Source of the DNA: Riemerella anatipestifer
GTDB taxonomy: Bacteria; Bacteroidota; Bacteroidia; Flavobacteriales; Weeksellaceae
NCBI RefSeq assembly: GCF_009670965.2
Contig: NZ_CP073239.1
Span: 744,001-808,000, forward strand
Direction of reading: 5' to 3'
Length of the DNA: 64,000 nt
In this document: positions 17,938-26,421 of the stretch, piece by piece
How positions within the stretch are numbered: position 1 is the stretch's first letter
Layout: the number at the start of each line of letters is the position of its first letter
Program-made: the position numbers and the translations under genes
The notes under the pieces: model-generated
Database searches by the model: none
Told to the model about the DNA's origin: nothing
The model's input: only the letters and a program-made list of their open reading frames with translations

Positions 17938-19221
17938 ATGATTGATAAAATTGACCTTGCTAACACCGAATTTAACCAATGGAAAAACCACTCTTTTCAA
18001 GAGAGACAAATATTATTTAAAAACTTAGCAGATATATTAGACGAGCAGAAAAACACTTATGCTAATATCATTACCACAGAAATGAATAAACCCATTTCTC
18101 AAGCCTTATCGGAGGTAGAAAAATCAGCAATGATGACTCGTTTCTACGCCAATATAGACGCTGATGTACTAGCTCCAGAACATATCGAAACAGACTTTAA
18201 TATTAGCCAAGTTCACCATACGCCTCTAGGGGTAATTTTAGGTGTAATGCCTTGGAATTTTCCTTTTTGGCAGGTACTTCGTTTTGCAGTACCTACTATT
18301 TTAGCAGGAAATACCATTATCGTAAAACACGCGTCCATTTGTACCCAAAGTGGAGATGCCATAGAGGAGGCTTTTCTAAAAGCAGGTTTTCCTAAAGGTG
18401 TATTCCAACATTTAAAAGTAGGGCATCAAGACATCGAAACTATACTAAAGCACCCCGCTGTACAAGGTGTAAGCCTTACAGGCAGTGATTTAGCAGGGAG
18501 TAGTGTAGCTTCCATAGCGGGAAGAGAAATCAAAAAATCAGTTTTAGAACTTGGTGGTAGCGATGCGTTTATCGTTCTAGAAGGTGCTGATTTAGAACAA
18601 GCGGCAGAAGTAGGTGCTTTAGCAAGATTACAAAACTGTGGACAAACTTGTGTCGCTGCCAAAAGATTTATCATTCACCATAATATAGCCAATGCTTTCT
18701 TAGAATTGTTTACTAAAGCTTATCAAAAGTATCAACCATCAGACCCTCTAAATCCCAACACCATATTGTCGGGTATGGCAAGAAAAGACCTCGCTGATGA
18801 ACTAGAACAACAATATCAAAAAGCTGTTGCTAACGGAGCAGAAATCATCATTCCCTTAGAACGATTGTCTGATAAAGAATTTAAACCAGGGCTTATCTTA
18901 GTAAAAAAAGGAAATCCTATTTTAGCCGAAGAATTATTTGGACCTCTCGGTATGGTAATGATAGCTCAAACCGATGATGAAGTTCTAGACTTAGCCAATG
19001 ATATTCCATTTGGATTAGGAAACTCCGTCTGGACTAAAGACCAAAACAAAGCCCTTGATTTTGCTCTAAAACTAAATTCTGGCACTGTGGCTATCAATTC
19101 TATGACCAAATCCGACCCAAGACTTCCGTTTGGTGGAGCTAAAAAATCAGGCTATGGGACAGAATTATCTGCTTTAGCCCTTAAAGAGTTTACTTACCCT
19201 AAAACCATCGTAGGAAATTAA
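17938..19221 (+). CDS. NAD(P)-dependent aldehyde dehydrogenase, succinate-semialdehyde type
   Basis: Oxidises an aldehyde, most likely succinate semialdehyde, to the acid. Seen are the PWNFPFWQ cofactor-site motif (about residue 105), the general-base Glu in LELGGSD (about 205) and the catalytic Cys in NCGQTCVAAKR (about 240), with the EELFGPLGMV stretch near 330. At 427 residues it is some 25-30 shorter than usual at the N-terminus, starting MIDKIDLANTEFNQWK and lacking the usual 'NPATGE' strand. I see no upstream frame that restores it. It is probably active, since all catalytic parts are present. Confidence 0.9.
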   Translation: MIDKIDLANTEFNQWKNHSFQERQILFKNLADILDEQKNTYANIITTEMNKPISQALSEVEKSAMMTRFYANIDADVLAPEHIETDFNISQVHHTPLGVILGVMPWNFPFWQVLRFAVPTILAGNTIIVKHASICTQSGDAIEEAFLKAGFPKGVFQHLKVGHQDIETILKHPAVQGVSLTGSDLAGSSVASIAGREIKKSVLELGGSDAFIVLEGADLEQAAEVGALARLQNCGQTCVAAKRFIIHHNIANAFLELFTKAYQKYQPSDPLNPNTILSGMARKDLADELEQQYQKAVANGAEIIIPLERLSDKEFKPGLILVKKGNPILAEELFGPLGMVMIAQTDDEVLDLANDIPFGLGNSVWTKDQNKALDFALKLNSGTVAINSMTKSDPRLPFGGAKKSGYGTELSALALKEFTYPKTIVGN

Positions 19222-19246
19222 AATCAAATTTCATCATCTAAATAAA

Positions 19247-19275
19247 AAACCATCAGACATAAAATCTGATGGTTT
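19247..19275. terminator. Bidirectional terminator between aldehyde dehydrogenase and pyk
   Basis: Perfect 11-bp stem, AAACCATCAGA / TCTGATGGTTT, 7-base loop, with a T run on the + side and an A run on the other. It can end both converging genes. Confidence 0.85.
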
Positions 19276-19299
19276 ATTTTTTATCCTTATAGCATTACT

Positions 19300-20745
19300 C
19301 TATATGGTAGAAAGCCTTAGTGTATTGGTTTTTCCACCATTATGTACTGGCATTGCATTAAGATTAACCACAAAATCTCCTTTTTCTACAAAACCATAAT
19401 TGCAAGTAAGCATATTAACTTGTATCACGGTTTCGTCTGTAGTTTTCTCCATATCATAGTGGAATGCTCTAACGCCCCAAAGTAGGTTAAGCATCGTAAG
19501 CACCCTTCTATTGGCACTATAAACAATAATGTGTGAGTTTGGCCTATGTGCAGAAATTTGGAAAGCTGTATAACCAGAATGAGTAAGCGTAATAATAGCC
19601 TCTGCTCCTGAACTTTGTGCTATATTAACCGCTGATAAACAAATTTTATCCGTGATAAATCTTTCATCTAAACAACTTATCTGATTATCTAAAATACTAT
19701 TTCTGTCGTAGTAGTAGTTAGTCGTTTCTATACTCTTTACTATTTTAGACATATTCTTCACCACATCTACAGGATAACGCCCTACGGAAGTTTCTCCAGA
19801 CAGCATCACCGCATCAGCACCGTCTAACACCGAGTTTGCCACATCATTTACCTCCGCTCTAGTAGGTGTAAGGCTTGTAATCATAGTCTCCATCATTTGA
19901 GTAGCAATAATTACAGGCTTAGCATAGGCTCTTGCTTTTTTAACTAAAGTCTTTTGAATTACAGGAACTTCCTCCATAGGCACCTCTACACCTAAATCTC
20001 CACGAGCCACCATAATCCCATCACACTCCATGAGAATTTCGTCTATATTTTTCACCCCTTCAGGCTTCTCTATTTTAGCGATAATAGGTGTCTTAAAGTT
20101 ATTTGTTGGGTGATTCTTAATAAGTTCCTTTAAATCTTTTATATCCTGCGCATGACGAACAAACGACAATGCAATCCAGTCTAACTCTAAGTCTAAAATA
20201 AAGTTAGCATCTTTAATATCCTTCTCTGTAAGGGCTGGAAGCGATACATTGGTATTAGGAAGGTTAACCCCTTTTTTAGAACTTAATGGTCCTCCTTGTA
20301 TCGTTTTAGCACGAACAGTATCTTTTAGATTCGTTTCTATAACTTCAAGAACTAATTTACCATCATCTATTAAGATTCTTTCCCCTACTTTTACATCTTG
20401 TGGAAACTGTTGGTAAGTCATATATACCCTAGTTGAATCTCCTTCTACATTTTCATTAGTAAAAGTAAGAATATCCCCAGGATTAAGATAAGAGCCTTCT
20501 TTTACAACTCCTACTCTTAGTTTTGGACCTTGTAAATCTCCTAATATCGAAACTGAGTAACCATATTCCTGATTGATTTCTCTTATCAGCTCCACATTTC
20601 TTCTCACCAAATCATAATCTGCGTGAGAAAAATTTATTCTAAAAACATCTACACCTGCTTTAACCAACTCCAACATCGTTTCTTTGGAAGATGATGCCGG
20701 TCCTAATGTTGCTATTATTTTCGTTTTCTTTAATTTCTTATTCAT
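19300..20745 (-). CDS. pyk: Pyruvate kinase
   Basis: Converts phosphoenolpyruvate and ADP to pyruvate and ATP. Seen are KIIATLGPASS at the N-terminus, FRINFSHAD, the active-site signature IAKIEKPEG (about residue 225), and GDLGVEVPMEEVP with TRAEVNDVANSVLDG in the barrel. 481 residues is full length. Its start overlaps the end of the IPExxxVDY-family gene by 8 bases, making it the last gene of the acpP-fabF-rnc operon; this order is common in Flavobacteriia. Confidence 0.97.
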   Translation of the reverse strand: MNKKLKKTKIIATLGPASSSKETMLELVKAGVDVFRINFSHADYDLVRRNVELIREINQEYGYSVSILGDLQGPKLRVGVVKEGSYLNPGDILTFTNENVEGDSTRVYMTYQQFPQDVKVGERILIDDGKLVLEVIETNLKDTVRAKTIQGGPLSSKKGVNLPNTNVSLPALTEKDIKDANFILDLELDWIALSFVRHAQDIKDLKELIKNHPTNNFKTPIIAKIEKPEGVKNIDEILMECDGIMVARGDLGVEVPMEEVPVIQKTLVKKARAYAKPVIIATQMMETMITSLTPTRAEVNDVANSVLDGADAVMLSGETSVGRYPVDVVKNMSKIVKSIETTNYYYDRNSILDNQISCLDERFITDKICLSAVNIAQSSGAEAIITLTHSGYTAFQISAHRPNSHIIVYSANRRVLTMLNLLWGVRAFHYDMEKTTDETVIQVNMLTCNYGFVEKGDFVVNLNAMPVHNGGKTNTLRLSTI

Positions 20746-21208
20746 AGTACTGAATGGTTTGATAGAGTTCTTGCTCTGGGCTTAATGATATTTCTTGTAT
20801 AGGAAACACTAAGCTACTAGGCAACAAAATTACAGAAAAATCATATAAAAAATCCTTTGTTAACAGAATATAATCTACATCTCTATACTCTGGTAACAAA
20901 TAGACCTCCTCCACTAGATTTGAAAACAAATCATAATGACCTCTGTCCTCTAGTCTAGTATCATAATATTTATTCGCTATAAAAGTGTATGTACATTTAG
21001 TAATTTCATCATAAGTTTGATACTGTACAAACAAATACAAGCGTCCTCCTTTTTTTAAAATAAAATCCTTCTCTCTGCTAAACTTAAAGCTATTTAGGAG
21101 GTTGATATTAAAAAACAATTCATAATCTTGTATTTTTCGAGAAAGTCTTAATAATCCTATTGAGATTTCTTCTTCCTCTAGATCAAGAAATATTTTATTG
21201 TCTTTCAA
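20738..21208 (-). CDS. IPExxxVDY family protein
   Basis: A 156-residue Bacteroidota-specific protein of unknown function, recognised by the family signature, here LPEYRDVDY near residues 105-113, and by its usual place between rnc and pyk. It is acidic with an all-mixed alpha/beta pattern, no signal peptide and no membrane segment. It overlaps the rnc 3' end by 14 bases and pyk by 8, so translation of the three is coupled. A role tied to RNase III or glycolysis is only suggested by linkage. Confidence 0.85.
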   Translation of the reverse strand: MKDNKIFLDLEEEEISIGLLRLSRKIQDYELFFNINLLNSFKFSREKDFILKKGGRLYLFVQYQTYDEITKCTYTFIANKYYDTRLEDRGHYDLFSNLVEEVYLLPEYRDVDYILLTKDFLYDFSVILLPSSLVFPIQEISLSPEQELYQTIQYYE

Positions 21209-21938
21209 TTATCTTTTCTTTTTTGTTTAATGTATAAAATGCTCTTTGTGCAGCCTTTTCTTCCGATTTTTTCTTAGAAGTTTCCGTAGCACTAGCCACT
21301 TTACTACCACCTACAAAAATATAGGTTTTAAACATCTTTACTTTACTTGGTAAAAACTCTTCCTCGGTTTTGTAGTCTATCTTAATTTTATTCTTTTGAC
21401 TCCACTCTAACAACAAGCTCTTATAACTTATAATTTTATTTTCAAGTTTAAGCATTTCCGAATGAGTAAGAATCTTAGATAACACCACTTTTTGACATTT
21501 TTCGTAGCCAAAATCCATATAAATAGCTCCAACCAAAGCCTCTAAGAGATTTCCCGACAGGTCTGCTCCAAACTTAGAACCATTTTTCAAAACTAGAGAA
21601 GTCAAATTTAGCTTTTCTCCTATCTGATTAAGGTTCTTCCTATTAACAATCTTAGATTTCATCTGGGTTAGAAACCCCTCGCTCTCCTGTGGATACTGCC
21701 TGTAAAGATAATAGGAAACGATACTCCCCAAAACTGCATCTCCTAAGAACTCCAATCTATCATAATTGAGCTGACTAGAAGGGCTTTTGAGAGAAAAAGC
21801 CTCCTGATACCAAGAGACTTCTTTAGGCTGTATACCTAATATTTTTTTCAATTCTTTTACTATAAAAGTCTCTCTTTGTGTATATTTTGGCTTCTTTCGT
21901 CTAGCTAAAATCCTGTTGAAATAGCGTCCGATTTTCAT
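21195..21938 (-). CDS. rnc: Ribonuclease III
   Basis: Double-strand-specific endoribonuclease that processes rRNA precursors and structured mRNAs. The catalytic signature RLEFLGDAVLG is near residues 61-71; the second acidic site is in NLLEALVGAIYMD (about 128-140). A dsRNA-binding domain follows (about 170-240, GGSKVASATETSKKKSEEKAAQRAF). 247 residues. It starts 3 bases after the fabF stop. Confidence 0.95.
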   Translation of the reverse strand: MKIGRYFNRILARRKKPKYTQRETFIVKELKKILGIQPKEVSWYQEAFSLKSPSSQLNYDRLEFLGDAVLGSIVSYYLYRQYPQESEGFLTQMKSKIVNRKNLNQIGEKLNLTSLVLKNGSKFGADLSGNLLEALVGAIYMDFGYEKCQKVVLSKILTHSEMLKLENKIISYKSLLLEWSQKNKIKIDYKTEEEFLPSKVKMFKTYIFVGGSKVASATETSKKKSEEKAAQRAFYTLNKKEKIIERQ

Positions 21939-21941
21939 TCT

Positions 21942-23186
21942 TTAGACTTTCTTGAATAGCACACACGCATTGTGTCCACCGAAGCCAAAAGTGTTGCTCA
22001 TTGCAACATCAACCTTTTTTTCTACCGCTTTATTAAAAGTAAAATCAAGACGACTATCTATTTTTTCATCGTCTGTAAAATGGTTAATTGTAGGTGGAAC
22101 AACATCGTGAATAATAGTTCCTATGGCAGCAATAGCTTCTACAACACCCGCAGCTCCTAGCAAATGCCCCGTCATAGACTTTGTAGAATTGATTTGTATA
22201 TCAAAGGCGTGGTCGCCAAGTAATCTAGAAATTGCGTTAGATTCTGCAATATCTCCTAATGGCGTAGATGTCCCATGCATATTGATGTGATCTACCTCAT
22301 CAGCAGTCACGCCTGCATCTTCTAAACAGTTCTTCATTACCAAATAAGCTCCCAATCCTTCTGGGTGTGGTGCCGTCATATGATGTGCATCTGCACTCAT
22401 ACCCCCACCTTTAAGCTCTGCATAGATGGTAGCCCCTCTTCTCTTAGCGTGTTCATACTCTTCTAAGATAATACACCCCGCACCTTCTCCTAGAACAAAA
22501 CCATCTCTGTCTTTATCAAAAGGTCTAGAAGCTGTTTTAGGGTCGTCATTTCTTGTAGAAAGTGCCATCATCGCATTAAAGCCACCCACTCCACTTGCCG
22601 TTACTGCAGCCTCGGAACCTCCGCAAACAATAACATCAGCTTTACCAAGCTGGATTAACATTTTAGAGTCTATGATTGCATTAGCAGAAGACGCACAAGC
22701 CGATACCGTAGTATAGTTAGGTCCGTGGAAACCATATTCAATAGAAATATGCCCTGGTGTAATATCCGCAATCATTTTAGGAATAAAAAACGGATTAAAT
22801 CTAGGAATATCCGACTTTGCCCAGTCTAAAACTTCCTTCTCAAAAGTTTCTAGTCCACCAATACCAGACCCCCATACAACCCCTACTCTGTTTTTATCAA
22901 CCTCTGTACTAGTTATACCAGAGTGTTCTATAGCTTCTCTAGCGGCTACAATTCCCAATTGAGTATTTCTATCCATTTTCTTTGACTCTTTTCTGTCAAA
23001 AAAATCTAATGGATTGAAGTTTTTAACCTCGCAAGCAAATTTAGTTTTAAAATTAGTGGCATCGAAAAGAGTAATTGGAGCAGCACCGCTCTCACCTTTT
23101 ACAAGGTTTTCCCAATATTCTTTAGCATTATTTCCAATAGGTGTAATAGCACCAAATCCGGTAACAACTACTCTTTTCAATTCCAT
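21942..23186 (-). CDS. fabF: Beta-ketoacyl-ACP synthase II
   Basis: Elongates fatty acids by condensing malonyl-ACP with acyl-ACP. The catalytic Cys is in VSACASSANA (about residue 165), with the two histidines in HGTSTPLGD and STKSMTGHLLGAAG, and NTFGFGGHNA at the C-terminus. 414 residues, complete. It sits between acpP and rnc in one operon. Confidence 0.97.
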   Translation of the reverse strand: MELKRVVVTGFGAITPIGNNAKEYWENLVKGESGAAPITLFDATNFKTKFACEVKNFNPLDFFDRKESKKMDRNTQLGIVAAREAIEHSGITSTEVDKNRVGVVWGSGIGGLETFEKEVLDWAKSDIPRFNPFFIPKMIADITPGHISIEYGFHGPNYTTVSACASSANAIIDSKMLIQLGKADVIVCGGSEAAVTASGVGGFNAMMALSTRNDDPKTASRPFDKDRDGFVLGEGAGCIILEEYEHAKRRGATIYAELKGGGMSADAHHMTAPHPEGLGAYLVMKNCLEDAGVTADEVDHINMHGTSTPLGDIAESNAISRLLGDHAFDIQINSTKSMTGHLLGAAGVVEAIAAIGTIIHDVVPPTINHFTDDEKIDSRLDFTFNKAVEKKVDVAMSNTFGFGGHNACVLFKKV

Positions 23187-23214
23187 AAATTTAAGTTTTT
23201 GATAAAAATACTAA

Positions 23215-23454
23215 TTATTTATTTACCACTTCTTCTACATAAGCAATTGCGTGCCCTACTGTAGTGATTTTCTCCGCTTGATCATCAGGGATTTGGATAT
23301 TGAATTCTTTTTCAAATTCCATAATAAGCTCCACAGTATCTAGCGAATCTGCTCCTAAATCATTAGTGAAACTAGCTTCTGGAGTTACTTCTGTTTCCTC
23401 CACATCTAACTTATCTGCGATAATCGCTTTTACTCTTGATGCAATGTCTGACAT
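23215..23454 (-). CDS. acpP: Acyl carrier protein
   Basis: A 79-residue acidic carrier that holds growing acyl chains on a 4'-phosphopantetheine arm. The attachment Ser is in [12 protein letters not shown] (about residue 40). First gene of the acpP-fabF-rnc-IPExxxVDY-pyk operon. Confidence 0.97.
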   Translation of the reverse strand: MSDIASRVKAIIADKLDVEETEVTPEASFTNDLGADSLDTVELIMEFEKEFNIQIPDDQAEKITTVGHAIAYVEEVVNK

Positions 23455-23570
23455 AATATTACGTTTTTAAAAATTATTATTCGGTGCAAATATATGAAAT
23501 TTCATATCAAATTATATTCTTTTTGAAAAAATTTAAGGTAGTTTAGGTAGAGTAGGTGGGTGGATAGAAA

Positions 23571-23604
23571 GCCTCTATACCCTTGATGGAGAATATAGAG
23601 GCTG
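23571..23604 (-). terminator. Inverted repeat after the porin pseudogene
   Basis: Perfect 10-bp stem AGCCTCTATA / TATAGAGGCT with a 14-base loop, just beyond the stop at 23609. The T tail is weak, so termination strength is uncertain. Confidence 0.5.
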
Positions 23605-23608
23605 TGAT

Positions 23609-24134
23609 TTAGAAACTGTAGCCCAACCTTAGATGGAGGTCTATCTCGCCATAGTTACGATTATTAAACTCGTGTCGGAAACCTAGCCCTGCTCCTACCT
23701 CATAATGCAAGTTGTTGCCTAAGTTACGCCTAATCCCCCATTTGGGAACAATAGAAATACTACTATAATCTGTGTAATTTGAACTAAAAGACTTTTCTGG
23801 TCTGTAAGATACCCCCACGGTTAGGAAATTAGCTGCATTGGACGAAGTATCTCGCCCTCTCTCCGCTCTTTTTTTGATGTTGTAGTAGTATCTTGATTCT
23901 ACAGACGCATCTAGAAACCAGCCTGTACCTGTACCTACATACCATTTGGGCATTACTCCTAATTCGGTGCGTAGTGCGAGTTGGTCTGCCAGACCTATTT
24001 AGGTATTCACCCACGCTCCCACAAATCCTATCTGCACATTGTAGGCGGTGGGTTCTACTTTCCCTCCTTCTTGCCCAAAGCAAAGAGTGGAGGCTAATCC
24101 TATTAAAAGTGTTAATTATTGTCTTTTTAATCAA
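23609..24134 (-). pseudogene. Outer-membrane beta-barrel (porin family) protein, broken by a frameshift and a stop
   Basis: Conceptual product about 175 residues. From the ATG at 24134 the first codons give MIKKTI, then a single extra base near 24115-24120 shifts the frame; one base fewer would give MIKKTILTLLIGLASTLCFG, a good signal peptide. In that frame the protein runs on as QEGGKVEPTAYNVQIGFVG to a TAA at 23999-24001, then continues without further breaks (IGLADQLALRTELG, then beta strands) to LHLRLGYSF, whose final Phe is usual for barrel proteins. Two separate lesions argue for a real pseudogene rather than one sequencing error. An open frame starting at 23953 is only its C-terminal two thirds. 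Confidence 0.8.
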
Positions 24135-24498
24135 TTATTGTCCTAAATATATGGTCTGCAGAATATAGTTTATAGTAATTACTCCCTATTTTCTTTACTA
24201 TTATATAAACCTGTCTTCTATCTGCATTGTCATTTTTAATAATTTTTGACAAACAAGTTCTATTTATGATTTTTTTGTTGAATTTTTTAACTTTTTTTAC
24301 ATTATAGATACCATACTGAAAATGAATTTTCTTTGTATCATTTACATCTATTTCAAAATAATTTATCTTCTTTTTATGCTCATAATGCTTATCCTTCGTA
24401 TTATCAAATTCTATATAAACTGTATCACTTACCTTTCTTTGAGAAGAGAAAAGCACAGGCATAATACCTATAATTATAATTATCAATCGCTTTTTCAT
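24127..24498 (-). CDS. Small secreted protein of unknown function
   Basis: 123 residues with an N-terminal signal peptide (MKKRLIIIIIGIMPVLFSSQ), then a Lys/Ile/Asn-rich mature part with several strands (DTVYIEFDN, KIHFQYGIYNV, QVYIIVKKIGSNYYKLYS). The end overlaps the pseudogene start by 8 bases. It follows directly after a C-terminal relic of an HExxH metallopeptidase (24510-24686), as does the other small secreted gene upstream, so it may be a partner (for example immunity) protein of such a toxin-like enzyme. That role is inference. Confidence 0.65.
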   Translation of the reverse strand: MKKRLIIIIIGIMPVLFSSQRKVSDTVYIEFDNTKDKHYEHKKKINYFEIDVNDTKKIHFQYGIYNVKKVKKFNKKIINRTCLSKIIKNDNADRRQVYIIVKKIGSNYYKLYSADHIFRTIID

Positions 24499-24509
24499 TT
24501 TTCTTACAT

Positions 24510-24686
24510 TTAAGGACAGCTTCGTGATGCTGAGTTATACCAATTATTATATGTATTCTGAACATTGAGTTGATTTGTAGCTCCAAGATTGTTCCAAGCA
24601 GTTGTTCCCTGCAAACCTACCCAAGCAATTGCCTCTGCTTGTGAATCCATGATAGAATTTATCAATTTATATAGATCCAAGACTAT
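24510..24686 (-). pseudogene. C-terminal relic of the HExxH metallopeptidase
   Basis: A frame open from 24686 to a TAA at 24510-24512 encodes about 58 residues, including EAIAWVGLQGTTAWNNL. This lines up with KTVVWMGLKDTRAWNLL near the end of the intact protein at 25459-26421. There is no N-terminal part, no catalytic motif and no credible start, so it is the tail of a lost copy. Confidence 0.7.
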
Positions 24687-25153
24687 TTAAAGTTCTCATT
24701 CCAAATTAGTACATACAAATTTTCATTTCTATTATCACATCTAAACCCCACATATTCTTTTATTTCCTTATTTCTATATCTTAAAAAAAACTATATTAGC
24801 ATAAGGTCTTAATTTATTGGAGTACCCAAATTTACATAATATTTTTTCTCAATTAAAAAATAGCCTCCACCATATCTTAAACTCTCAAAGTTACTAAACA
24901 TTTTTCCTTTTTCTTTAGGTATTTTATGGTAATCTCTAATCCTATATATTTTATTATTAATTCTAGGGTTGTAAGAGACTCTTTTAACCTTATATACATA
25001 TGTATTATTATCCAAATTTATTTTCAAATAGGAAGTTGATTTATTATTTATTAAACAAAAAATATCTTTTCTGTCTATTTTTATTATTTGTGATTTAACC
25101 CCCTGAATACTAAAAATTAATACAACACCTATATAAACTGCTATTTTTTCCAT
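24683..25153 (-). pseudogene. Small secreted protein with frameshifts in homopolymer runs
   Basis: The ATG at 25153 gives a signal peptide (MEKIAVYIGVVLIFSIQGVKSQ) and 114 residues to a stop at 24809. The sequence beyond the stop still codes in another frame: LCKFGYSNKLRPYANIVF, then, past a run of eight T, LRYRNKEIKEYVGFR and NLYVLIWNENFK to TAG at 24683-24685. One more A in the A6 run near codon 107 and two fewer T in the T8 run (24783-24790) would give one continuous protein of about 155 residues. I therefore read the open part as the front of a broken gene; a genuine short product cannot be excluded. Confidence 0.6.
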
Positions 25154-25230
25154 AGATTATATAATATAAATTTCTTTTTGTATCCAAAGAATACAAACTT
25201 TTATCTCCTTTAAGAACTGTACAAACTACT

Positions 25231-25290
25231 TGGCTTTATATTTCATATCAGAATATTTATTTCTTTTATTTTTCAAAACCATTATGGAAC
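25231..25290 (-). pseudogene. Second relic of the metallopeptidase C-terminus
   Basis: In the 305-base gap between 25153 and 25459 the only recognisable content is this stretch. Its translation IMVLKNKRNKYSDMKYK, ending at a TAG, matches IMVNFLKQVYGNKYSDIEYK of the intact protein, and about 27 of 31 bases match at DNA level around 25241-25261. The rest of the gap is AT-rich with stops in all frames, apart from a 32-codon open stretch ending in FHNGFEK that may be another gene tail. Confidence 0.6.
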
Positions 25291-25458
25291 TGGCTCCATA
25301 TATTTAAGTTAACAAATTCATCTTTAATTTTAAAGTAATTATTCCTAAATTCATAATACTTAAATTATTGAGAATTATTTTCATCTGATTGAATAAATGT
25401 GGTATAATTACTAGGCTTTAAGGACAATTTTACAAAATAAAAGCACGTGTATTGTGTA

Positions 25459-26421
25459 TTATTTTTCCCATAACCAATAGTTTTCCACCCAAGTTGTTTC
25501 ATATAAATCTCTCTCAGATTTTGGCAATAAATTCCAAGCTCTCGTATCTTTCAATCCCATCCAAACAACTGTTTTATATTCAATATCAGAATATTTATTT
25601 CCATAGACTTGCTTTAAGAAGTTAACCATTATTTCCACATAATGCTTTCCCATCATGTTATGTTGAGCAGCCGCATCATCTTTTGTATACCTCACATAAT
25701 AATCAAAAAGTCCAGGATAATTATGATGAAGCAAATCAGATGTTATTTTATTTACGTCAATATTACCATGAGTTGAACCAAGTGATAATAATTTACGATA
25801 AATTTCTGCATGAATCATTTCGTGCATAAATGTATCCAAAATAATTATCTTAGGAATATTCTCCCAATCTTTGTCTCTATTAAAAATTATTTTTATCCAA
25901 TAATTTGAAGGTGGTTCGGTTTCTGCAAGATGATTAGAATTACTTACTAAACCTACATCAAACATTAAGTGTGCCACAGAAGCATCTGTAATAAATTTTT
26001 TCAAATATTGTTGAAAATTAGTAGCAGTTTTTGCTTGATTATAAATATTATTTAATTTGATATTATTTTTAAATCTTAAAGTAGGTTTAACAATATTAGG
26101 ATTATTCCAATCATTTAACAATTCAGAAAGAATAGAATGGTTTGTGTCTTCATATGGTAAAAGAATATTTTGAAAATCAAACCATGTAGTTGTAGGATTT
26201 ATTTCAAATAATTTATCATAAAATGAATTGAATTTGTTAACAAGTATACCAGAGTTTGGTTTGGGATTCTTATACCATATTTCTCTTAAAAAGTTATAGA
26301 AAAATACTGCTTTATGACCATTACTATACTCTAGATTTTCCAAAATTGAATTAGTTACATCTGGATGAGACTGCATATAATCCATATGTTCCTTTTGAAG
26401 AACTATTCCATAATCTGTCAC
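25459..26421 (-). CDS. HExxH zinc-metallopeptidase-like protein
   Basis: 320 residues from a GTG at 26421. A zinc-binding HEMIHAEIYRK lies at residues 200-210, and a further conserved-looking AAAQHNMMGKHYVEIM follows about 60 residues later and may give the third ligand. Residues 1-90 form a helical domain (LQKEHMDYMQSHPDV .. TTTWFDFQNILLP). The C-terminus has WMGLKDTRAWNLL. No signal peptide of its own: its start overlaps the last four bases of the lipoprotein gene (GTGA), and one extra A in the AAA just before would fuse the two into a single lipid-anchored protein. From memory, related flavobacterial proteins carry lipoprotein, Gly-rich linker and this domain in one chain. Substrate unknown; toxin-like use is inference. 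Confidence 0.7.
   Translation of the reverse strand: MTDYGIVLQKEHMDYMQSHPDVTNSILENLEYSNGHKAVFFYNFLREIWYKNPKPNSGILVNKFNSFYDKLFEINPTTTWFDFQNILLPYEDTNHSILSELLNDWNNPNIVKPTLRFKNNIKLNNIYNQAKTATNFQQYLKKFITDASVAHLMFDVGLVSNSNHLAETEPPSNYWIKIIFNRDKDWENIPKIIILDTFMHEMIHAEIYRKLLSLGSTHGNIDVNKITSDLLHHNYPGLFDYYVRYTKDDAAAQHNMMGKHYVEIMVNFLKQVYGNKYSDIEYKTVVWMGLKDTRAWNLLPKSERDLYETTWVENYWLWEK

Noticed and set aside
22426..22716. Frame on the + strand inside fabF
   Set aside because: Antisense shadow of a conserved gene.
23829..24134. Arg-rich frame of about 100 residues
   Set aside because: It is the out-of-frame reading of the broken porin gene after the insertion near 24117; the Arg-rich tail is not protein-like.
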